Shown one piece after another: positions 9,750 to 18,918 of a stretch of DNA of 64,000 nt; the stretch's first letter is position 1; each line of letters begins with the position of its first letter. The DNA is from Pelotomaculum terephthalicicum JT (lineage in GTDB: Bacteria > Bacillota > Desulfotomaculia > Desulfotomaculales > Pelotomaculaceae), in NCBI RefSeq assembly GCF_022410535.1, contig NZ_JAKNBL010000002.1, positions 186,001 through 250,000 of the forward strand, in the 5' to 3' direction. A model generated the notes under the pieces. It was not told the DNA's origin. It made no database searches and worked only from the letters and a program-made list of their open reading frames with translations. Position numbers and translations under genes: made by a program.

Positions 9750-10709
9750 ATGTACCCCGAAATCATTGAATTTTCAGGGCGGATACCGCTGAAAGCCACG
9801 GTGCGGCAGGTCGACGAATACCCCTACCACTGGCACAATGCTGTGGAGGTCATCCTGGCGCTGGAGGGCAAGGCGGAGATCACCCTGTGCGGCGAAACCT
9901 ACCTGCTGAAAGAGAACGGGGTCGCCGTCGTCAACGTGGACGAGCCGCACCGCATCAAAAGGAACGGCGGCGCAAACCGGCTGCTGTTCATGCAGATAGA
10001 CCCCGCCTTCTGCCGCCGCGTCGATCCGGACTTTGACTACGTGCTTTTTCAGTGCTGTTCCCCCTGCCACGAGGCCGGAGCGCCGGAAAAATACCGCTGT
10101 TTGAAAGAGCACATCGCCCGGCTGGTGCGGCTCCTCCCGGACGGTGAAGCGGGCCCATGCCAGGAAGCCTCCGTAAAAGCCTGTCTGGAGGAACTGCTGG
10201 CCTATATGACCGACAGCTTCGACTACCTGCGCTACGGCGCGGGGACCCGGCGGATCGGCGACCGGCAGGTGCGCCGGTACAGGCAGATTTATAAGTATAT
10301 CCGGCAGCAGCCGGTGGTCAGGAATTCTCTCGCGGAGCTGGCGAAGGCCGCGGGGATTACCCAGCAGCACATGTCCAACGATATCCGGAAGAAATACGGG
10401 TATTCCCTGCGGCAGCTAATCTGCAGCGGCTACTGCATGCAGGCGGCCCGGCTGCTTTTGAGCACAGACGCGATGATCTATGAAATCTCCGCCGAATGCG
10501 GGTTCTCCGATCCCAAATATCTCATCAAGAGCTTCAAACAGTTTTATCACTGCACGCCCTCCGAATTCCGCATGAGGCACAAGACCGGAGCCGAAGGACT
10601 GGAAGCGCAGACGCGGTTTGAGGATTTTCCTCTGTCCTCCGCAAAAAAATTTTTAGTTTTATCCCAAAACCTTAAAAGTGTCAATGCCTCATTTGGAAAA
10701 ACCATCTAA
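9750..10709 (+). CDS. AraC-family transcriptional regulator 2
   Basis: 319 residues. Cupin sensor domain (about 1-150, with YPYHWHNAVEVILALEG) and C-terminal double HTH (about 195-290), ending EISAECGFSDPKYLIKSFKQF. Paralogue of the regulator at 8647, probably by tandem duplication. ATG 9750 has GAAAGGAAGG nine bases upstream; two earlier ATGs at 9743 and 9746 are out of frame. Its last codons contain the second copy of the 17-bp repeat, and the S-layer gene begins 80 bases downstream. That arrangement suggests a local activator of the surface-protein gene, which is inference from position. Confidence 0.9.
   Translation: MYPEIIEFSGRIPLKATVRQVDEYPYHWHNAVEVILALEGKAEITLCGETYLLKENGVAVVNVDEPHRIKRNGGANRLLFMQIDPAFCRRVDPDFDYVLFQCCSPCHEAGAPEKYRCLKEHIARLVRLLPDGEAGPCQEASVKACLEELLAYMTDSFDYLRYGAGTRRIGDRQVRRYRQIYKYIRQQPVVRNSLAELAKAAGITQQHMSNDIRKKYGYSLRQLICSGYCMQAARLLLSTDAMIYEISAECGFSDPKYLIKSFKQFYHCTPSEFRMRHKTGAEGLEAQTRFEDFPLSSAKKFLVLSQNLKSVNASFGKTI
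10671..10687 (+). repeat. 17-bp direct repeat, copy 2
   Basis: Identical to 9677-9693. It lies within the last codons of AraC 2 and upstream of the S-layer gene. Confidence 0.6.
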
Positions 10710-10733
10710 AATGGGATTTGTCATAGGATACTA

Positions 10734-10759
10734 CGACCCTGCGGTTAAAGCCAGGGTCG
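10734..10759 (+). promoter_or_regulatory. Hairpin in the S-layer gene leader
   Basis: Perfect 8-bp stem CGACCCTG/CAGGGTCG with a 10-base loop, sixteen bases before the AGGAGG ribosome-binding site (10775-10780). No T tract follows, so a 5' mRNA-stabilising or regulatory hairpin is more likely than a terminator. Confidence 0.45.
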
Positions 10760-10789
10760 CAAAATTTCATAGATAGGAGGACGAGAACA

Positions 10790-13700
10790 GTGAAAAGCTT
10801 GTTCCGGATAATAACGGCCCTGCTCATGACGCTCTGCATGATCGCCGGCATGACGGGCCTCCCCGCGACAGCTTGCGCGGCAGGGCTTGACGACGCGGCC
10901 ATCGTCGCGGCCGACAAAGAGGCTCTGGCGATTGGCTTTGCGGTGGGTGACAGCGTGTACGGCGTGAAGGACGACCTGACGCTGCCCCTGTCCGGCGCTT
11001 CGGGCAGCACCGTCACATGGTTGTCGGACACCCCGGCGGTAATCGCCCATGACGGTACGGTCACGAGAGCGGCCGCCGGCGGGTCGGACGCGGAAGTCAC
11101 CCTGACCGCCACCATTACCTACGGCGAGGCCGGGGATACCAAGGCATTCACGGTGACGGTGCTCAAAGAAGAGGGTGGGCTGCAGATGCTGATGGAGCCG
11201 ATGGACGGTGTGATCTGGCAGGGCAGCGGCACGGAAATAGACCCCTATCAGGTAGCATCGGCGGATCACCTTGACGCGGCGCGGGATAATTTAAGCGCCT
11301 ACTATGTCCAGACGGCAGACATCGACCTTGCCCTCGCGGGCTACGACAACTGGACGCCCTTTGGGACCTACGCGGCGCCCTTTACCGCGCACTATGACGG
11401 CGGCGGGTATGTCATCAGCGGGCTTACCGTTACCGGCTGCAACAACAACGCCAGCCTTTTCGGCTTTGTCAGCGGCAATGCCGTCATTGAAAATGTGCGC
11501 ATCCAAGACGCCGCTGTGACAGGCAATCTCAACGTCGGCATCCTGGCCGGCATCATCGCCGACGGGGGCGGCGCGACCGGGGGCGCAACCATCCAAAACT
11601 GCTCCACCAGCGGTACGGTTTCCGGCAGCGCCCGGGTAGGCGGCTTGATCGGCGCGGTCCAGCACGGCAGCGCGGTGGTCAAGGAAAGCTTTTCCACCGC
11701 CGCGGTATCGGCCGATCCGGCAAATTCCAGCCAACGCGGCACGGCGGGGGGCCTGGCGGGCTTTGTCCTGTCAGGGCTGGTGCAGGACTGCTACGCCTCC
11801 GGCCGGGTAACGGCGGGCCGGTATACAGGCGGCTTCGCCGGGGAAATGCAGGGCGGCACGGCAAGATACTGCTATGCCAACGTCCCGGCAGCGGGTACGT
11901 ATCCCGGAGGATTTTTGGGTTACAGGCAAGGGTCTCCCACGGTCGCCGACTGCTTTTATGACTCAGATGCCGCGGGCACGACCAGTTCCGCCGCCGGGAC
12001 GGCGAAAATCACAGCGGAGATGAGGCGGCAGGCGACCTTTACCAACTGGAATTTTGACAGCGTCTGGAGCATCAATGAAGACGTCTTCTACCCCACCCTG
12101 CGTTATTATGATTATGTGTGGACGCCCGATGACCGGATTGCCGCGGATTTAAGCGCCATAACCTGGGACCTGATCAGGGGAGAGAATATCAGGCCGGAAG
12201 CTGTTACCGGGGATTTGAACCTTCCTCTTACCGGAGGCATGGAGTCGGCGATTGCGTGGGGCGCGGAACCCGCAGGGATTGTTAACGCAGAAACCGGAAC
12301 GGTGGCAAGACCGGCTGATACCGATGCAACCATTGTCCTTACCGCCACGGTCAGCTATGCGGGGGGAACGCCCCGGACCAAGACGTTTACCCTGGTGGTC
12401 GTAAGAAGCTCCTTCAACTGGGAGGGCGACGGCAGCGCGGAGCATCCCTACGAGGTATCGTCGGCGGATCACCTGGATGATCTGCGCAACATAATGGGCA
12501 GCGGCGTGCATTTCATCCAGACGGCGAATATCGACCTGTCGGGCTATGCCAGCTGGACGCCCATCGGAACCAGCGCCACCCCCTTCACCGGCATCTATGA
12601 CGGCAAGGGGTATACCATCGAGAACCTTGCTATAGACAGAGAAAATGAGGACTTTATTGGGCTGTTCGGCAAAATCAGCGGCGGAACCGTGGATGATCTG
12701 CATATAACGGGCGCTGTCGTAAAAGGGAAAAGATATGTGGGAATCCTCGCCGGACGGATTGAAAATAGCGGAAAAGTAACACTCTGCTCCGCGGCGGGAA
12801 GCGTGACGGCAGCTACGTCGGGAGAAGCGTCTATAGGAGGTCTAGTAGGAGAGATAACTTCAGGCTGTGAAATAACCAAATCCTATTCCTCAGGAACGGT
12901 AGCAGCTTCCGACGGCTACCGTGTGGGTGGATTAGTAGGAAATTCCGAGGGTACGATCAAAGAGTGTTTCAGCAGCAGTGCGGTAAATGGCCGCCAGTGG
13001 GTCGGAGGATTGGTAGGCTCTAACTGGGAAGGGTACATCGGAAACAGCTATGCCACGGGCGATGTACACGGCTACGAGCAACCCGGCGGTCTTGCAGGCG
13101 TTCACGGTTCTGTTGCCCAGAATACGGTTATGAACAGTTATTCTACCGGAGAGGTAACAGGGACAAATAATGTCGGAGGATTGTTTGGAACTATTTACAA
13201 TGGAGCGATTATAAATTGCTATTACGACAAAGATTCTTCCGGAAGAAGCGATACCGGCAAGGGTACGCCGAAAGAGACCGGCGACATGAAAAAGCTGGAG
13301 ACTTTTACCGGGTGGGACTTTGGAACCATATGGAAAATCGGCGAGGGCATATCCTATCCTACCCTGCAATGGCAGGGGCCATGGACGGACGATGAAATCA
13401 TCAGCACGGACCTGGCCGCTCTGAAATGGGACGATATCAGGGGAGAGAATATCGGGATGAATTTTATGACCGGAAATCTTGCGCAGTTTCCCGTCACCGG
13501 CTTAAAAGGCGCTGCAATTACCTGGAGCGCCGTCCCAACGGGATATATCGATACCGTAACCGGAGCGCTCATAGAAAGGGAGCAAACCGAGGATGTAACC
13601 GTCACCCTGACCGCCGAGGCAAGCTATGGGGCAGGCGCGGCTCGGACAAGAGCATTTGTCCTGACCGTTAAAATGCTTGAACTGGAACGTTATGCCGTTG

Positions 13701-16700
13701 TCTATGACGCCAATGGCGGCACGGGAACGCCGCCAACGGAGAGTGACAGGGCTGAAAACGAACTCTTCCAGGCGGCTGCAGCGGACAATCTGCAGCCGCC
13801 GGAGGCAATGCGGTTCAAGGAGTGGAACACGGCGGCAAACGGTACAGGCGCAGGTTATGGAGCGGGAGCCACGGTGACCATGCCCGGCAATGCCTTGACC
13901 CTGTATGCGATATGGGAGATTTACTGGATCGGAAACGGCAGTTCCCAAAGCCCCTTTCAGGTGCCTTCAGCCGCCCATCTGGACGCGGTTCGGCATAATA
14001 TGGGCGCGCACTACATCCTGACGGCGGATATCGACCTGCCGGCGGCGGGCTATACCAATTGGGAGCCGATTGGAGCAAATAATAGTATGTTCACCGGGGT
14101 TTTTAACGGTAACGGCAAGAGCATCACCGGGCTGACCATCGACCGGAGCGGGACTGATTATCAGGGGCTGTTTGGAGCCATCGGCTCAGGCGGCCTGGTG
14201 AAAAACCTCGGTGTGGCGGATGTAAGCGTCACCGGCAATAGGTACGTCGGCGGCGTGACGGGACGAATTTCCGGCGGCAAGGTGGAAAGCTGCTATGTCA
14301 GCGGCAGTGTCAGGGGCAATGGCTCTGTCGGCGGTATCGTAGGGCGTTTTTCTACCGGCGAAGTGAGAAACTGCTATAGCGAGAGCGATGTCAGCGGCAG
14401 CGGCAGCAATATCGGCGGTGTGGCGGGAGAAATCCAAAATGGACAGATGTTCCTCTGCTACGCCACCGGCAATGTGAGCGGCAATAGCTTTGCCGGCGGC
14501 GTGGCGGGACGCATGCTCAACGAGGGGATCGTGATGCTATGCGCGGCGCTGAACCCCCGCGTGACAGCAGCCGGCAACGGAGGGAGCCGGGTGATAAATG
14601 TGCCCGGCACCCGGACGGACGACAACTACGCCTTTAATGGCATGACGGTAACAGCGAACGGCGCGGCTAAGGCAATTAAGGCCGGCGTAAGGTTAGCGGA
14701 CGGCGAGAATCTGTCCTTCGATTCCCTGTTCAGCGAAAGCTTCTGGAACGGCACGCTCTTTTTTAACACGAGCACGATCTGGCTCATCGAGGACTACAAG
14801 CTGCCCGTCTTGCGAAACATTGCGGGGCAAGACGGCGCACCGCCGCACCTGATTAAGCTGTTCGTGGACGCGGCGAAAAATGCGGCGGAGGGCGCAGCCT
14901 ACAGCGACATGGCCCAGGCGGCGGCGACCGGTGAGGCTGCTATCACGAACGCGCTGCAATCCGAGGCCGAAGCGGCGGTCAACAACAGCAGCGTAACAGT
15001 TACCGTCAACAAGGTCAGCTACACGCCGCCGGTTGCCGGCGACTCCGCAAGTCCTGACGGCACCAACGGCAGCTTTGTCTTTACCGTCACCGTGGCAAGG
15101 GATTCGCAGGACCAGACCACCACGCAAAAATCCATCACCATTACGGCGACGCCTTATACAGGCGTCACGGATGTTCAGGCGGTAGCCGCGGCCAAGGCGG
15201 CCCTGACCGACGGCTCCGTCAATGTAGCCTTCGGCGCGTCGCAGAGTGACAAAACGGAGGCGGTGCAAAGCTATGTTAACGGCTTACTAAGCGCTGTACC
15301 CAACGCCGCAGGGGTAACGGCGAACGTCACCTACAACGGCGCCACCGGCCGGTATGAGGTTGCGCTCTCCAAGGGCAGCGCAACCGGCAGCACGAGCCTT
15401 ACTATGAGCGTAAACGAAGCACCCGACCCGGACATAGCAATCGTGGGTAACGCTAAAACAGCGGCGGAAAACGCAGCCTACAGCGATATGACCCAAGCGG
15501 CGGCCAGCAGTGAGAATGCAATCAAAACGGCGCTAAGAAATACTGCTGTAACAGCGGTGAATAGCGGCAGCGTTGACGTCGCCGTCAACACGGTCAGTTA
15601 CCTGGTGCCGGTGGCAGGCACCTCCGCGAATCCGAGCGGCACAAACGGCAGTTACACCTTTACCATCACCGTGAGCAAGGGTTGGCACAGCCAAACCACC
15701 ACGCAGAAAACCATAAGCATTGCCGCGACAGCTTATACTAGCCCCAGCAGACCGGGCAGAGGCAGTTCCGCCCCCTCCGGCATCCTGGTGCCACCGACAG
15801 GCAAAGACATTGCCGACAGCGGCGTTTCCATGTCCTTCCCCGCCGGAGCGGTGGAAAGCGATATCCGCGTCCAGGTACGGGAAGCGGCTCTGACTTCCGG
15901 GATGCGCCTGCCCGATGATAGCCGGCTGATTAGCAAGGTAGTGGACATCGTGAAGAACCGGTCCGGTAATTTCGCACAACCGGTTACCATCACCATGTCC
16001 TTTAATAAATCGCAGGTAGACCCGGAGAAATACGATATCAAGATATGCTGCTTCGATGAGCAGAGCGGAGAGTGGGTGGAACTGGACAACATCAAAGTGG
16101 ATTTAGATGGATCTACCGTATCCGGCCAAGTCAATCACTTTACCAAATTGGCGGTCATCGCCACCTTGAAAGCCGACGCCAAAGAAGAAAAGTCCCAGAC
16201 CCCGGCTCCGCAGCCGGAAATCAAGCTGCCCGCCGACATTGCCAATCACTGGGCCAAAGACAGCATCGCCAAGCTCATGCAGGCCGGAGTAATCGGCGGC
16301 TATCCCGACGGCAGCTTCCAGCCCGAAAAGAGTGTTAGCCGGGCCGAATTCACGGTCATGCTGGTCAAAGCGTTAAAGCTGGAGGCCAAGCAAGGCTCGG
16401 TATTCAAAGACACCGCCGCCCACTGGGCCAAGGATAGCATCAACACCGCCGCCGCTCATGGCATCATCAGCGGCTACGACCAGAACAGCTTCGGCCCCGA
16501 CGACCAAATCACCCGGGAACAAGCCGCGGTCATCACCGCCCGGGCTACCAAACTGCAAGCTGGAGATCAGGCGTTGAGCTTCAGCGACGCCCAACAGATA
16601 TCCCCCTGGGCCTTGTCCGGCGTAGCCGCCGCAGTAGGCAATTCCTACCTGAGAGGTTATCCCGACAACAGCTTCCGGCCCCAGGGCTACACCAGCCGCG

Positions 16701-16738
16701 CCGAAGCGGCAGCGATTACCGCCAAATTGCTGTATTAG
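10790..16738 (+). CDS. Giant modular S-layer-anchored surface protein (Ig-like / GLUG / SLH)
   Basis: 1,982 residues with a signal peptide (1-31, cut near ATACA/AG). Order: atypical Ig-like domain (35-128); GLUG-repeat block (140-435); second Ig-like domain (443-540); second GLUG block (541-860); third Ig-like domain (865-961); InlB/Listeria-Bacteroides repeat (967-1042, VVYDANGGTG); third GLUG block (1044-1250). Two related beta modules (1360-1458 and 1554-1650) flank a linker domain, and a ZU5-like region (1662-1793) precedes three SLH domains (1813-1982) that bind cell-wall polymer. GTG 10790 has AGGAGG nine bases upstream. Likely a surface-layer or adhesion protein; the ligand is unknown. 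The high G+C and repeat-rich sequence contrasts with the flanks, suggesting acquisition. Confidence 0.9.
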   Translation: MKSLFRIITALLMTLCMIAGMTGLPATACAAGLDDAAIVAADKEALAIGFAVGDSVYGVKDDLTLPLSGASGSTVTWLSDTPAVIAHDGTVTRAAAGGSDAEVTLTATITYGEAGDTKAFTVTVLKEEGGLQMLMEPMDGVIWQGSGTEIDPYQVASADHLDAARDNLSAYYVQTADIDLALAGYDNWTPFGTYAAPFTAHYDGGGYVISGLTVTGCNNNASLFGFVSGNAVIENVRIQDAAVTGNLNVGILAGIIADGGGATGGATIQNCSTSGTVSGSARVGGLIGAVQHGSAVVKESFSTAAVSADPANSSQRGTAGGLAGFVLSGLVQDCYASGRVTAGRYTGGFAGEMQGGTARYCYANVPAAGTYPGGFLGYRQGSPTVADCFYDSDAAGTTSSAAGTAKITAEMRRQATFTNWNFDSVWSINEDVFYPTLRYYDYVWTPDDRIAADLSAITWDLIRGENIRPEAVTGDLNLPLTGGMESAIAWGAEPAGIVNAETGTVARPADTDATIVLTATVSYAGGTPRTKTFTLVVVRSSFNWEGDGSAEHPYEVSSADHLDDLRNIMGSGVHFIQTANIDLSGYASWTPIGTSATPFTGIYDGKGYTIENLAIDRENEDFIGLFGKISGGTVDDLHITGAVVKGKRYVGILAGRIENSGKVTLCSAAGSVTAATSGEASIGGLVGEITSGCEITKSYSSGTVAASDGYRVGGLVGNSEGTIKECFSSSAVNGRQWVGGLVGSNWEGYIGNSYATGDVHGYEQPGGLAGVHGSVAQNTVMNSYSTGEVTGTNNVGGLFGTIYNGAIINCYYDKDSSGRSDTGKGTPKETGDMKKLETFTGWDFGTIWKIGEGISYPTLQWQGPWTDDEIISTDLAALKWDDIRGENIGMNFMTGNLAQFPVTGLKGAAITWSAVPTGYIDTVTGALIEREQTEDVTVTLTAEASYGAGAARTRAFVLTVKMLELERYAVVYDANGGTGTPPTESDRAENELFQAAAADNLQPPEAMRFKEWNTAANGTGAGYGAGATVTMPGNALTLYAIWEIYWIGNGSSQSPFQVPSAAHLDAVRHNMGAHYILTADIDLPAAGYTNWEPIGANNSMFTGVFNGNGKSITGLTIDRSGTDYQGLFGAIGSGGLVKNLGVADVSVTGNRYVGGVTGRISGGKVESCYVSGSVRGNGSVGGIVGRFSTGEVRNCYSESDVSGSGSNIGGVAGEIQNGQMFLCYATGNVSGNSFAGGVAGRMLNEGIVMLCAALNPRVTAAGNGGSRVINVPGTRTDDNYAFNGMTVTANGAAKAIKAGVRLADGENLSFDSLFSESFWNGTLFFNTSTIWLIEDYKLPVLRNIAGQDGAPPHLIKLFVDAAKNAAEGAAYSDMAQAAATGEAAITNALQSEAEAAVNNSSVTVTVNKVSYTPPVAGDSASPDGTNGSFVFTVTVARDSQDQTTTQKSITITATPYTGVTDVQAVAAAKAALTDGSVNVAFGASQSDKTEAVQSYVNGLLSAVPNAAGVTANVTYNGATGRYEVALSKGSATGSTSLTMSVNEAPDPDIAIVGNAKTAAENAAYSDMTQAAASSENAIKTALRNTAVTAVNSGSVDVAVNTVSYLVPVAGTSANPSGTNGSYTFTITVSKGWHSQTTTQKTISIAATAYTSPSRPGRGSSAPSGILVPPTGKDIADSGVSMSFPAGAVESDIRVQVREAALTSGMRLPDDSRLISKVVDIVKNRSGNFAQPVTITMSFNKSQVDPEKYDIKICCFDEQSGEWVELDNIKVDLDGSTVSGQVNHFTKLAVIATLKADAKEEKSQTPAPQPEIKLPADIANHWAKDSIAKLMQAGVIGGYPDGSFQPEKSVSRAEFTVMLVKALKLEAKQGSVFKDTAAHWAKDSINTAAAHGIISGYDQNSFGPDDQITREQAAVITARATKLQAGDQALSFSDAQQISPWALSGVAAAVGNSYLRGYPDNSFRPQGYTSRAEAAAITAKLLY
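14867..15165 (+). repeat. Internal module repeat, unit 1 (unit 2 at 15449-15741)
   Basis: The segment encoding AKNAAEGAAYSDMAQAA and onward to ITATPYT is repeated as AKTAAENAAYSDMTQAA to IAATAYT at 15449-15741, about 100 residues each. The two copies are diverged, so this is an old duplication rather than slippage. Confidence 0.7.
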
Positions 16739-16740
16739 CG

Positions 16741-18136
16741 GCGGGTGTAAACGGTCTGCTTACCGGAGATGCCGCAGGGGTAACGGCAACCGTCACCTAC
16801 AACGGCGGCACCGGCCAATATGACGTCACGCTTGCCAGGGGTAGCGCAACCGGCAGCACGAGCCTTACCATGACGGTGAACGAAGTGGTGACTTACACCG
16901 TCACCGTAGTAAACGGCACAGGCGGCGGCAGCTACGCACAGGGTGCGACGGTATCTATTATCGCAAATGCGGCGGCCAGCGGCCAGACCTTTGATAAGTG
17001 GACATCAAGCGACAGCGTTACCTTTGCAAATACAAACAGCGCAACCACCACCTTCACAATGCCAGGTAAAAACGTGACCGTCACGGCGACTTATAAAAAT
17101 ACGGGCGGCGGTTCCTCTGGTGGTGGCGGCACTCCGTCAACACCGTCAGCGCCGGAATATAACGCGGACGTGAAAGCGGAAAACGGCACAGAAACAACGC
17201 TTCCGGTCACGGTAGACAAGGATGCCGGAACCGCACCGGTAGACGCAGGCTCTCAGAACCTCGCTCAGGACGGAACAGTCATCACGGTACCTTCCATTCC
17301 CGATGTTAATACCTATACCGTCGGCATACCGGTTCCTGAGCTGTCAACGACTGATGCTCAAGGTACGCTGACCCTTGATACGGACACGGGCAGCGTCACC
17401 GTCCCGTCCAATATGCTGACAGGCACTCAGGGAATCAGCGGAAGCAAGGCGGAAATCTCCATAAGCCGAGCATTGTTATCTGGTACATTGACGGCAGCGG
17501 CAAGGCGGTATCAGTACCCAACGGACGCTACGACCCGGCCACGGGAACCGTGACCTTCTTTACCACCCATTTCAGCGAGTATGCGGTAGCGTATAACAAG
17601 GTGAGCTTCAACGATGTGGCTCCGAGTGCCTGGTATAACAAAGCCGTGAGCTTCATCGCGGCAAGGGAAATTACAAGCGGCACGGGCAACGGCAATTACA
17701 GTCCTGAAGCGAAGCTGACGTGCGGAGAATTCATCGTCATGATGATGAAAGCCTACGGAATCGCGCCGGATGCGAACCCGACCGATAATTTCTCCGACGC
17801 AGGCAACACCTACTACACAGGCTATCTGGCGGCGGCCAAACGCCTTGGAATATCCGCAGGGGTAGGCACGCGCCGGGCAAGGAAATCACCCGTCAGGAAA
17901 TGTTCACTCTGCTGTACAACGCGCTCAAGGTCAGCGGCCAGCTGCCGGAGGGGGACAGCGGAAAAACGCTCGACCAGTTCACCGACGCAGGACAAATTGA
18001 CTCATGGGCAAAGGATGCCATGACGCTGCTGGTCAAGACCGGCACCGTCGGCGGCAGCGCCGGAAAGCTCACCCCGCTCAGCACGACCACCAGAGCGGAA
18101 ATGGCACAGGTGCTGTATAATCTGTTGGGGAAATAA
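16741..18136 (+). pseudogene. Decayed S-layer (SLH) protein gene, 5' truncated and frameshifted
   Basis: Coding similarity begins two bases after the stop of the intact S-layer gene, with no start codon or ribosome-binding site. Bases 16748-16890 match 15283-15420 of that gene (NGLL, AAGVTA, VTYNG, GSATGSTSLTM). An InlB-like repeat, a Gly/Ser linker and an S-layer-associated domain follow. The frame breaks near 17465, where PSIVIWYIDGSGKAV resumes in another frame. It breaks again near 17865, before GKEITRQEMFTLLYN. Three SLH motifs can be pieced together (17595-18130). Largest pieces are 16870-17553, 17550-18023 and 17900-18136. It looks like the remnant of a second paralogue joined to the first by recombination. 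Confidence 0.8.
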
Positions 18137-18151
18137 ATATCTAAATGATTC

Positions 18152-18187
18152 AATAGGCTGTGAGACTTCAAATCTCGCAGCCTATTT
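18152..18187 (+). terminator. Terminator after the S-layer locus
   Basis: A 14-bp stem (18152-18165 with 18173-18186, one G-T pair) and 7-base loop with a short T tail. A second, weaker hairpin follows at about 18201-18230, ending in a TTCTTTCTTTT tract. Confidence 0.75.
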
Positions 18188-18599
18188 TGCTCTAAGCAAA
18201 GAAAAGAAGCCACAAAATCTGTGACTTCTTTCTTTTCCGTATCGGTTTGGGGTATGGTCAATAAGTTTCCCTATTAAACCGTGCCTTTACCGGCGGGTTT
18301 TTTTAACCCCGGTGTCCCCATGGCCGGCGAAATTAATACAAATTTAGATTTAAGGTAGATTTTAGGTTCAGCTAAGGTAACCTTTTCTTAGATTTAAGGC
18401 TGCGGCTGTTGAAATTAAAAACAAACAGACTCTAAATAAAGGGAGAATGTTGGCGCGAGGATAAAGTTGCAATTTAATTGAAAAAGAATTAAAATTAATA
18501 AGTCGTTTTTGAGTTTTTTAATTACTTTTCTTGACTTTTTGAGTTGTAATTGCGTTAAATTCGCCACATATGAAAATTTGATATGAGGAGATGATAACT
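18188..18599. other. A+T-rich gap between S-layer locus and DUF2007 gene
   Basis: About 410 bases without a convincing gene. It holds the second hairpin of the S-layer terminator (to about 18234) and then A+T-rich sequence with a near-direct repeat of TTAGATTTAAGG (18344-18355 and 18388-18399). The sharp fall in G+C marks the right edge of the island. Confidence 0.5.
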
Positions 18600-18803
18600 A
18601 TGGATAAGCTAGTGACTATCGCGACATATCTTAATGTGTCTGAAGCACATATTGTGAAAGGTCTGTTAGAAAGTGAGGGCATTCAGGTTTTTATTTATGA
18701 TGAACAAGCAACTATTAATTTTGTTAATTTAATTGGTGGCGTAAGATTGGTTGTTAAACAATCAGATGTCGAAAGAGCGAAAATAATTATCAGTCAGAAT
18801 TAA
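18600..18803 (+). CDS. DUF2007-family small protein
   Basis: 67 residues matching the DUF2007 (putative signal-transducing) pattern: a beta-alpha-beta start VTIATYLNVSEAHIVKGLLESEGI, a variable middle, then GGVRLVVKQSDVERA. Biochemical role unknown. ATG 18600 is preferred over in-frame ATG 18591, because GAGGAG (18585-18590) lies nine bases upstream of it but directly abuts 18591. Monocistronic, about 115 bases before the amidase gene. Confidence 0.8.
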   Translation: MDKLVTIATYLNVSEAHIVKGLLESEGIQVFIYDEQATINFVNLIGGVRLVVKQSDVERAKIIISQN

Positions 18804-18918
18804 ATTTTTTCCGTCAGCCGATAAATTGACAGGAAAAATACAACGATTAAAGAATCTTATTTAGATGTTATTTTAGACAATGTTTCTGGTTCTAAAAATA
18901 TGGCAGGGAGGGTCCTTT

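Noticed and set aside
11400-14530. Regular GLUG repeats as a CRISPR-like array
   Set aside because: Repeats are in-frame protein modules of varying sequence and length, with no identical direct repeats and spacers and no cas genes.
17550-18023. SLH-containing frames as separate genes
   Set aside because: They are consecutive parts of one broken S-layer reading frame; their starts are internal.
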